From positions 654,110-718,109 of the forward strand of contig JACTAT010000021.1 of NCBI GenBank assembly GCA_014526335.1: 64,000 bases of DNA, written 5' to 3'. The translations under genes and the position numbers were made by a program. The stretch is from Chrysaora quinquecirrha (Eukaryota; Cnidaria; Scyphozoa; Semaeostomeae; Pelagiidae). The notes beneath the pieces are model-generated. The model worked only from the letters and a program-made list of their open reading frames with translations, searched no databases and was not told the origin of the DNA. Positions 46,570 to 57,900 of this stretch are shown one piece after another; position 1 is the stretch's first letter, and every line of letters begins with the position of its first letter.

Positions 46570-49500
46570 TGCCTTGTCACTTACCACACGCTAAAAACAA
46601 GGAGAGCAGTCAGACAACAGAAGTCTGGTTTCTTGTTGTTTCCATGGAAATATGAATACCTCTCCTAAACCCTCGTCCCCAGGCTCTTGGGCTGTAGCGA
46701 CTGTCAATCTAATCTCTCCACCCATCCGTGTGTAATTTATTGTGGCCAACTTGCGCTTCGGCAATCTACGTACACTCTGCACTCAGATAATAAAGTCATT
46801 TTGATTCGGTTCTGGTTATACTGTAGTTCTTATCTCGGCTTTACTGTCTAGTGGTAATGAATTGTCCTCAAACACATAAATTATTTACAAAAATCGATTT
46901 TATCTTCACAAAAAGCAAGATGGGTGGAGCTTAGTGTGTTTCTGTTGAGTCTTTGACGTGATATTTATCCATGGTTTCTAGAGTTGTTATCAGAAGATTG
47001 TAGCATTTTAGTTATCTAGACACGATAGCTATAGAATCCTTGACAAAGTTGTACAGAATCGCAAACCGCAAGATACGCAAGAACTCGTAACGCAAGAAAT
47101 AACTGAAGATCGCTATGAAAATCTGACAAGTTACCGCAATATCTGAAGAAGACTTGCGAGCTGCAGAGTCTTGCATAATCGTACAGATCAACTCGAAGCT
47201 GAATCTTGACTATGTTCATTAAGCGATCTGAAGTCCTGACTCGATTTTCAGATCAATTGTATCGTCATGTGACAGATAGCGAAGCTGATGCTTTGTCAAT
47301 GAATATGAACTTGTCAATGAATCCATAGAAGATTATTCATAGTTTCATTGGAAGTTTCTTGGAATAGAAATGTTGAAGGATTTTATGATTTAATGAGCAA
47401 GATCCAAATTTTCAACCCAATAGAAACGTTTACTGCAATTCTGTAGCTCTTGCAAATAAGCTTACAATTATGACGAAGTCGTAATTACCGCCAATCCATC
47501 AGAAAAACCTAAGCTTCTTTTCAAAGCAAATAGTTCTGAAACGCTGACGAATTCTTTCGTCTAACAACTTCGAGGATAACTCGAAATACGGAAGACTTGA
47601 CTAAAACCTTGGCTCAAGATACTTCACCGACTACACCGACTAGCAAAACTAGAACTTGGCCCGCGACGACGTCATGTTCTGGACTCGAGTTAGCTGGAAC
47701 TACAATTTGCCGTGACTGTACTCGCATGTCTGGTACTCGAACTGATTTACGACCGAGCATCGTGACTCTGATGTCTGCGTTTCACTCGCCCTATCAGTTT
47801 GCACCGGACATGCGAAGTCGCACATGTCCATCGAACATTTTGCACTGCGAATTAAGACTGAGACAAGTTGCTGGTTTTACCGACATTCTTGCTAAGCCGA
47901 ATAAGTGCCGAGATCCTATGTTCCATGGTAGACTACTACGGAACTTTCTGTCGCGCACTGGGACATGTTGCTGAGTTGTAATATCACGTTTTCCCTTGGA
48001 ACGATATGTAATAAGTGTCGCGCTGACTGTCTTCTTAGTTTAGCCACATTATTAGGTTTTCGCGTATTTTCGTTCAGTGGAATGTTCTTGTATCATCATA
48101 TTATGGTATGCAACTTAGAAAAATCTATCTGCTATGTAATTCTAATAATAGAAGCAAACTTTAAACTGAAAAGCTTAATCATTGAATAATTTTAAGACTT
48201 ATATTTAGTTCATGGCGCTAATATAATCGAGAAAAAGCAAAGCGTGAGGAAAGCTCTGGGCCTATGGCTTATATAGGATAATAAAACATTGGGCTGTCTT
48301 CATGAGTAGATAGAATACGTTGGCTCATGATCGTGCAGTCTAAGGCTACAATCGAATTGTTATGCATTCTAATTTAGGCAAAGATGAAGGTATTATATCA
48401 ATGAAAGTCAGATGCAATTTGAGTGAAGTATGCTCACTGAATGAGCTCTATTCTAAGACTCATGTTATTGACAGTCAAGATGCAGGGCAGATAGAGAAGG
48501 GTAAATGGTAAACACTAATTGTTTAATTCATATTTTGTATTTGGAGTATTTCGACGTTGCGATGGTAGGAGACTGACAAGGCTCAAAATTTTCTTCTCGC
48601 TAGTCTTCTTATTGTTAATCCTGCATTCAGGCGTCAAGGTGCATCCTGACAAGCCGTGCGGAAAGTCTGTATAGTTACCGGGTATTTCAGAGCGTACTCT
48701 GGAAGTCCGGTATGCGGATTGAGTCCCTGATCGATTAGAAATGCCTCGTTACCGAAAGCCGTGTGGCCTTCACTCACTGTATAACCGCTTGAGCAGCCTG
48801 ATGATGCCTCATGGTAACAGATTGTTCAGAGTTTTGGGCCTTTAGCACACGTTACTTCATAGTTCCAAACATGCTAGCAGAACTAGCAATGTGCACAGCT
48901 AGTCCTGCACACAGCTAAGATCGCATCATCAGTCTGCCAATTCGTTCATTATGAGACGACATGTCTTCTGATTCAAAAATTAATTTTTCATGAAATTCTA
49001 ACTTTTCGCCATGGAATAGAGGCTGTAGAAAGTTCCGAAACGTGGGTTGTGGGTTCCACAAGGATTAGCGTATTGAATATTCGATCTTTGTTGTTAATCT
49101 CTGATTATTTGTTAATTAGTTGGCCGATAGCTTTGTTGACATGAAGAAATCAACGTCACGTCCCTTGAGGAGGAGGAGTTTACCCCAACTTACGGTATCT
49201 TTATCTCCAGAGGGGTTAGAGAAGTGCGCCGAAGAAAGCCATCCGAGCATGTGCGGCTCGTCGAAGCGTCGCCACCAGGGCTCCCTGGTCGCCACTCTGC
49301 AAACAGCGGGTTGTATCTGTGAAGACAGAGCTCACCCCTCTTGGTCTCTTTGCGAGATCGTTGTTCTTCCACTCTAGCCTGCGCGTAGACTCTGACAGCC
49401 GGGGGAGGGGTACTACCGAATGTAGACTGACAGGTAGCCCCTCATATCGGTGGGTTTTCTTCAAACATTCCCTACAACTGGGTCCGATTTTTGCCTCAAA

Positions 49501-51960
49501 TACAAAAGTGGGTATAGACGGGTAGAGAATCAAATTTCCGCAACATTTGGTATACAAATGCATACCAGAATCAAAAAAATGTGTGGCTGAATGTGTAAAA
49601 CAAATCCTTTAAGGTGGGTTGGTTTGTTAAAACTCGGACGCATATCCCTGTACATTGCAGGGTCAAGTACACACCCAAGGGCTCCAACACTTTCATTTCA
49701 GCGGCATTTGCCAATTGGCTAATTTTCTGTTCCTACAATCTTGGACAAAATATTTGGAACAAGGCCTTGTTTAAGGAATACGGCCTATTCCATTGATTTT
49801 CTACTTCCATAACTCCAATTCTTCCCCTTTTACCCCCAAGACAATTTTGGTTGTAGAGCAAGACACCTTTTCTTTGAAGCAACATCGTAACGGGGGAGAA
49901 GGGAGAAGAGCCTGGGCTTGAGGTTGCACGCAGACTTTCGCTTCGTTACTGACCCGGCTTTCTGAGTTTTTTCTAATTAGAGTTCTAGATAAAGAACCTT
50001 TAATTAATCAGCAAACAATCAAAACGCAACGGTGTCGAAATATTTGGTATGGCCTCTGCTTGTTTGTCCTTTCGCTTAATTTTTGACAAGTAATAAAGCA
50101 TTTTTTAACTCATAAAGCAAGTTTTCCTGATTTTCTAACCAAACATTCGTAACTGCTTAAAAACAGTTTTGCAAAGGCTATTAAGACTCGAAATTATCCA
50201 ACAAAAATTTAGTTTTTGATTAGCAAAATTTAAGTTTCCACTTGTTTGCAGGTTGTTTTTCTTTCAAAACTTGTAAATAGCGTAGGGCGCAAATATTTGA
50301 CGAGGAAGGAGAATGCTAGGAAAATATTTTGCTTATTTGGAAGAATAATAAAAACAATTTGTTTTGGACAGGCAAAAGTTTGGCAAATAAACATTTAACG
50401 AGTAATTGAATTATTGTTTAGAAAAAAGTCGCCCGGTTTTTTTTTCTTTTAGTCACAGGAGAAATACGCTCGTTTTAGCCCCTCAGATTTGCTGGTTTTT
50501 GAGGACATTATGCTTTTTTAAAACCTTTTCTCAAGGAGGGGAGGAGGAAAGCATTTATTTGAAACATATTCATAAGAAAAGAGACCCTTTTCTTGTAACC
50601 CTTTTCTGACTATTATGTTTGAAAATTATGAATAAACGTTCAACTGGCAAAGGTGTACACATTTTTTTATAATAACAAAGTATATAAGAACTCGTATAAG
50701 AACATAAGGCTTCAGAGGCTGAAAGTTAAGAACATTTTAAGAACATTACAAGGCTTTGTGAAGCTAGAAACAAATTATAATTTACTTTCTTAAATGGCGC
50801 TGTCCTGTTCTCCACTCTAGAAAACAGGTGAACTATCAATCATTGTGGATATATGTGACATTTTTACATGTGCGTCCCTTTTCGTAGCAATTACCATCTA
50901 ATTTGAAGAACAACAGCTTCAAGAAAATTAAGATCATGTCAAGAACATCTTGAGCCTTCAATCGGAAAACTTAAAAACCTTGCATGGCTTTCTTCAATTT
51001 TAGTGTTCTTATAAAAAAAACGTGTATATTTGTTCCAATCAACGAGCTTGCACATATGTACATCATTGAAGGAGTGTCTTGGACCAACCAACCTGATGGG
51101 CAGCTCAATCTAAATAGGAAGGGGTGGTCGGTCATTCTAGGGAGGGCGCTTATTGAGGCAATACGGTATGCCCAAAGCAGATCTTTTTCGCGCCCTTTTT
51201 TATACGGAACCTGAGGCCCACGTGGTACAGCTTTTTATGCTAGCAAGCAACTTGTCTGCAAAAAAGTCTTTCCTTAAAGATAAAAGGGAGCAAAACTGTA
51301 TAAATGTGCGAGTGTACATATTTCCTTTTGCGTTTTGCGATGTTTCAGCACAAGTGCTCTGATTGGCTTAATTTCCCCTACTGGCTCCCTTTGCAACAGG
51401 GAAACAAGGTTTGATCATCAATTAATCAACTGATCAAATCAAATCACTGCATACGGAAGGTTATCAAGCCAAGCGACCGCACTCAACAATGTTTTCAAAA
51501 ATTGTTAGTTTAGGATAAGTATTGAAAATCTTTTTAAGTTTAGGATAAAAGTATTGAAAATCTTTTTTCTGGAAATATGGAAGTATCTAAAGTTCGGGGA
51601 ACACAGAAACTGATTTCGTTGCTGACAAGTCAAAAGATATAATGTTTTCTTTGCAACCAGTGGGAGGTCTGTAGATGGTCAATGAAGGATGTCGTTGACT
51701 TTGTGAGCTCTGTCAAAGCGCCAAAAATGATCAAGAAGAAAGACCTCTGAGAAATTGACGAAAAAATCAATAATAAATTTAAATCTTGTGGCTTTTTGCA
51801 CAAATTTATGATTCTTTTAATGTTGAAATCAGGAGGACTAATTTGGATCAGTACTAGAAGAAAATTTGCAGAGTTTTTGCTAGCTGCTTTATTTAGGCCC
51901 ACAAATTTCGTTGCTATTTTCTATCCCAAATCGTCACGCTACTGAACTGCAAGTTCAAAA
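46570..51960. other. 5.4-kb stretch without a supported gene
   Basis: Only short ORFs on both strands, none recognisable. Around 47220-47980 many short frames with simple Ser/Thr-rich peptides look like a decayed element. 48360-48515 has one open run of about 48 codons (SEVCSLNELYSKTHVIDSQD) that I cannot place. 50653-51028 is a TTATAAG-word element. No tektin N-terminal exon could be found here on the minus strand. Confidence 0.6.
50653..51028. mobile_element. TTATAAG-word element, AAGAACAT variant, second copy
   Basis: GTGTACACATTTTTTTATAA to GTTCTTATAAAAAAAACGTG. AAGAACATTTTAAGAACATT is an 11-bp pair near 50726. The sister copy is 16478-16838. Confidence 0.85.
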
Positions 51961-51972
51961 CAACATCCAGAA

Positions 51973-54900
51973 ATGGTTTTCTACTGCCTCAAACATTCTA
52001 GAAAATGGTGCTATCTCGCAGTTACAGTACTTTGTCTAGTTTGCTATTGGAATAGCTTGCCATGTGATCTCGTCCATGATGACATATTTGCAATTGTACA
52101 GAACAAAGATCTGCGACCAGAGACGCCCCTCACTACTATTTTCCAAAATGACTTCTGGGGCACACCGATGAAGGCTAACACGAGTCATAAATCTTACAGA
52201 CCAATTTGTGTCTTAACGTTTAGACTTAATTATTCAATCCATGGTCTGGACCCGTTTGGGTATCATCTAGTAAATGTTTTGCTGCATGGGGTTGTTTCGC
52301 TATTTTTCATGTACTTCTGTGAAGCCAATGTTTTTCATGACATCAAAAGATCATTTATTGCTGGAAGTCTGTTTGCAGTTCACCCCATCCACACAGAAGC
52401 AGTAAGTATGATACAAGAATAAGGGTACGTTGAAAAGTGGGTGTGGCAAGACGTTGAATCCCGTGGATGGTACAACTATTTCTTAGGTAAAGAGGGGCTT
52501 TAAGTGTAAAGGATCAGTTAAGCAGCAGGCACTTGGGGTTTTAGAGGCATTTTACCATCAAATGCTTTGCCCAATCCCTGAATTATATGCACTTTCTGTC
52601 AATGAGCCCATCTAATAGACTTTTTGTTAATTATATTTTGATAATTTATTTAAATGTCTTAAAGGCACTCCAGTTGCCAGTCCAGCCTTTCCTGTGCTTG
52701 AAGTCCTCAAAAGGAGATGTGGGGGGGGGGTCCTCATAAGTACTCATTTAGTCACGAAAGAGCACTGTTATGTCTGAGGGTAAATTGGTCTAAGTGGTTT
52801 TCTTGTGCTACATTTGCAGAGCCGAAAATTCGAGCCTGCCAGGACCCCAGAGCCCATACCCCTTTGTGGCACTTACTGGCATTAGAGTTCATTGGCTATA
52901 CTTGCAATAATTAGGGGCTGCCCACCCCAGCCATCATGTACATAAATTGGTTTGAAATTTAATTCTTCTATACAGCCAAAGCTTACTTGTTGAAAAGCCC
53001 CAAATGTCAGACCCCTAGCTTTGCCATTAACTGCAGCACCTGTTATGTTTGTGCTCTGATAGATTGCCAGTTACATTCTAGGTTACTGGTGTGGTTGGCA
53101 GAGCTGAATTATTGGCTTGTCTGTTCTTCTTGATTTCTCTACATCTTTATGAAAGGTAAGGTGCGAAACTGTCATTTTAACAATCACTCCAGTATTTGAA
53201 ACCTACTAGATTTGTTTAAGAAGAAGACTTCAAATGTCAAAATTTCTAAGATTTTTCCACAAGTAGCATACCACAATAGATGGGATTTGACTGAGGACTG
53301 CATGATCAGAGAGTGAACAATGTTTTAATAGTTTTAGACATGCTGTGCGATATACTCCTGACTTTGTATTTTCTGTCTTTTAGAGTCAGAAAAGAAGATG
53401 ATACAAAATGACTGTTAACAACAATTACAAAGAGAAAGTTTCTTCATCAAAGGTAAACAAAGTCATTAAAATTTTCAATGTTATTGTGCGTCAGAATAAG
53501 CCATTATGGCTCTAGGATAATGTCATAATGACGTCATTGTTACGCAATAGTGATGTCATCATGGCATTTGAATGTCATTTCCGTGATGTCATGAGATCAT
53601 AGAAATAGATGGATTTACTCTTCATAGTACGGCCTGCAGACAGCGAACGGTAAAAGGTCAACAGTACAAGCACACGAGAAGACATTTGAACTTTCAAACC
53701 ATACACCATATGGTATGCTTATCGGTCCTCTTTCCGTTTTGTATTTTAAACAAAAGATAACTTTTGATAGGCGGTAACTTTCCGTCTCGTTTTCCTTCCA
53801 TACCCTGGAGAGATCCACCGTAATGACGTCATTAACGAAAATGAAAAACCGAGTGGCAACGAAACGATGACAGGAAAGCGAGTGAAGTGGAGTGCCTTGA
53901 ATTTGCTGGAAGCCTCTATTGTTTGACGGTCAGGCCCTGGCCAAACGATCAAACATTGTTGGTCAAACATTTGCAATTTCCTTTTCAAGCAATGTTTGAC
54001 CGTTTGGCCACGTCGCTCAATATTGCTTGAAAAAACCAACAATAACCTTGATGCTATAGAAAAATTAATTTGTCGATGTTTCTAGTAAAACTTCAAAACA
54101 TTTTCTGTATGTCGCCAGCAAAAAATGTTTGACAAGCAATGATTTGCGAGTGATTAACGGGAAAACATTTTGTTGACAAGCAAGTTTCAGATGTTTGGCG
54201 AACAATGTTTGATCGTTTGACCAGGGTCGTATGATCAAAGCCTGGCTTTTGCCATTCTCCACTCTGCCTTCTTATAGAACGCAAAAGGATTTTTCCAGCC
54301 ACAACTGGCTATTCCAAAGGTAAAGTAATTCCTTAATGAACTGAGATTTCGTTTGTTGCAGGGTAAAACGAAACAAAGAGGAATATTGATAACAAGCATC
54401 ATCTTTGGCTCTTTATCGATGCTATGCAAAGAAACCGGAATAACTGTTTTTGGTGTATGCGTCTGTTTTGAGTTGATTCACCGAAAAACTTTCTCCTAAG
54501 GTAATTTCCTCTCTTGTGTAAATACGTTATTTTTCTCGTTTCGAGGAGAACACCTTCTGTTTTACTGTTTCGTCTGTCCTTGTTTTGGCTTGCAAAGTTT
54601 TATGCTGCACTTTCCAAAGGCATAAGAGGGAAACAGGAGGCAGGGAGGGCAGCAGTCAACGTCTCATATCAAAAGCAGCTACACACTTTTGTTATAAGAA
54701 TACAGTCTATAAGAATATTCAGGCTCAAAATTGCTGAAATTTAAGAATTATTTAAGAATAATCTGAGGCTCAAGCTTGACGAGGATCATTTTTATTTCTC
54801 TGCGTTTTTTACACTGTACAATAAGTGTGATTGTCAGGCTACTGTATTTATATTGTTCTGTTCTGTTCATGTTCTTTTTGAATATGAAATAACAAATGAC

Positions 54901-57900
54901 AAAGATTTGACTTATTTGTCTTGATCTTCAGGCCAATTTACAACATTGGTGATTAAGAATTATTTAAGAATATTTTCAGGCTCAAAATCGAATAAGCTTA
55001 AGAATAATCGAGGCTCGGCAAAAAGTAAGGTATTCTTATAAAAAAAAGCTATTGCAATTAATACTGCAATTGCTGAAACATCTTTCGACATGATTAAAGC
55101 TAATTTCGTCTGACTCTTCTCATCTCAAAGTATAAACGTCACAAACAGACCCAAATAATTGAATATGGTTGAATTTATACCCAGAGGTGGATCGAAATGC
55201 AACGTGATGTGATCGATCGAAATGTGAACGCCGAGTGCACCAAAAGTGAAGCCGAATTCCGAAACCCCAAAATAAAGCAAGCATCTTGTTTTGCCAATCA
55301 TTTGAAAACAATACTCGCTGTAATTTCCTGCACAAACTGGGTGTAGTCCTGTTGTCCATGACAGGATCATGCTTGGTTGTTGTTAGTGTTTGGACCCGCG
55401 GAATGGTTGCTCACTTTGCTGGAAATTGGGCTCATGGCTACAAGTAGGAACGTGCTGTTTTATCCTATCCCTGAGGTTTATAATCTCAGGAATGTCGCCA
55501 ACAAGAGAAATCATAAGTACCTTTTTTTCAGCTGATGCAAATGACTACCTAGTTAAACTTTCCTGAACACTTAAACTCAATGGTATATGTCAATTTCTTT
55601 CAGTTACGTTCTCAGAACGGTTAAACATGCTGCTAGAGAGAATTTAAATGGACTTTACAGAAGGATTGGTGTTGTCACGTTTGCAGTAAGTTTTTATGCA
55701 CATGTACTTTATATTTTTCCCATACATGTGATTAAAAATGCTGGATACGGACATTCAATTAGTTTCCACTTTTGTCCCAATTTCGAAATTAGACCTTGCT
55801 TAAAAAGCGCTCGAAGACACAGCGAATTTGATTTTTGCCTTAAAATTTGTCTAAAGCCCTGTCCAAACGATCAAAGATTGTTGGTCCAACATTCGAGATT
55901 TGCTTGTCAAGCAAAACTTTTTACCTTTTGGCCACGTCCAAAAACATTGCTCGTCCAACATTTTTGAATGCGTCAAGCAAAAAATGTTTTTGAATTTTTT
56001 CAAAAACATCACGCCACAAATTTTGCTTATTTTTGCTTGTCAAGTAATGTTTGATTGTTTGGCCGCCTTTCTAACATGGCTTCTCAAAAATTTCTTTTGT
56101 TTCTGACAAACTGAAGCAACTTGCAACATTGCACCATCTAGCAACATTTCTTAGCAACAAGGCGCTCGTGCTTGTGCATTACCAATAACATTGTTGTTGG
56201 ACAGCAATGTATTTTGGACGTGGCCAAACGGTCAAACATTTGAAACAAGAAAATTTGAAATAATGGACCAACAATGTTTGATCGTTTGGCCAGGGCCTAA
56301 GGGTAATTTTTCTCTCGTAATGGGTTGTAAGAATCGAACCAACCATTTTTTGAGGTGACATTGATATTTAAATGCACTTTTAATACGCCGCTTTAAGACA
56401 TTGAGGATGGGTCCATAACCAGGACAAGAGTTTGAAAACATAACCAGTGAAAAAACTTTCTCAAGAATATAAATTTCATTCACTGCTGCACTATGAGCTT
56501 ACCTTTACCCACAGCATTGACATATTTTCATTAAAAAGACCCGTAACTAGGCCAAGAATTTCACAAACTTTTAAACTGACCTATAAGTCACAGAACAGGA
56601 CCCCTAAACCGAGCACAATATCGCAAATTTAGGCCCTGGACAAATGAACTGAACATTTCACCGAACATTGAAGAACAGTGAAAAATCTGGTTCATTTGAC
56701 CACCTCGTTCAGTCACTGAACACTGTTCAGTGAATATTTGATCGGAGTCAAAAATGTTTGGTGAACAAAATTTGTTCACGTATTTTCAGTTAAGAAACCG
56801 GCTCAATAAGAAACACTAGAACTAAACATCCGAAAGTTAAGAAACTTTTAGATCTAGGAGGAAGGAGTTAAGAAACTTAAGAGATTTTTCGCAGTTTTCC
56901 AACATACTGATTTCACACTTGTGGACGTAGTAATCAATTCTCGAGCATTTCCGTGCGATATCTCGCAACACATGCCTTCTTCTTTGTAATACAATGATAT
57001 TAATAATTTGCTTGCAATATTTATTTTTATCCTTTTATTGCAATTTATTTCCATTAAATTAAGAAACTGTTAAGAAACTTTTAGAACAAAGACTGTTCAA
57101 GAATTGTATGTTTTGTTTCGTTTGTTCTGTATAACGACTTTGGCAGCGGCAACTAAAGGATTTCGTTGATTCATTTTCGCAGGTTGCAATTCTATTTGCG
57201 TTCCGAATTCACATGTTACACGGAAAACTGCCTGCATTTAACGAGGAAGACAACCCGGCTTCATTTTCATCAAGTCTGGCGACGAGATTTTTAACATATT
57301 GCTATCTTTGTGCATTCAATTCTTGGTTGTTGATTTCACCTGTGGTTTTGTCATATGACTGGCAAATTGGAAGCATCCCATTGGTTGAATCTTTCACTGA
57401 TGTCAGAAATGTATTTTCACTGTTGCTGTTTTGTGGCCTAGCCCTGCTTGCAGCAAAAGCGCTTTTGAATGTAAGTTGTTCTTGAAAAAGTGATAATTTA
57501 TGATTAACCTTCATCCAGGGACGTGGGAAGCTTCTTAAAAATGCGGTCGACAAAGAAAAGGGGCACTTGACCACTCTCAGGCGGCTTTTGACCTGGCCAA
57601 ACCATCAAACATTGTTTGTCAATCATGACTATCTATTTGAGATTCGCTTTTCAAGCAATGCAGAAAGTTTGGGATTTTCACAAACATTGCTTGGTAAGTA
57701 GAATTTGATAGCAATTGATGGAAAACTTTAAAAGCGTTTTCTGTCTGTCACAAGCAATACACGAGCTATGTTTACGAGCTTTGGCCAAATGGTCAAGCAT
57801 TTTCTTTTACGAGCAAAGCCCAATGTTTTACCAGAAGTGTTTGATCCGTTAACCACGGCTTTACTTGGGTGACGTCAAACTTAAAGCCGCGGCTATACGT

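Noticed and set aside
47597..47974. 125-codon ORF suspected as a retroelement gag piece
   Set aside because: Thr/Ser-rich peptide with no recognisable motif, no LTRs or reverse transcriptase nearby.
49120..49563. Overlapping ORFs of 60-115 codons on both strands
   Set aside because: No recognisable domain, no consistent splice signals; probably chance in a less AT-rich patch.
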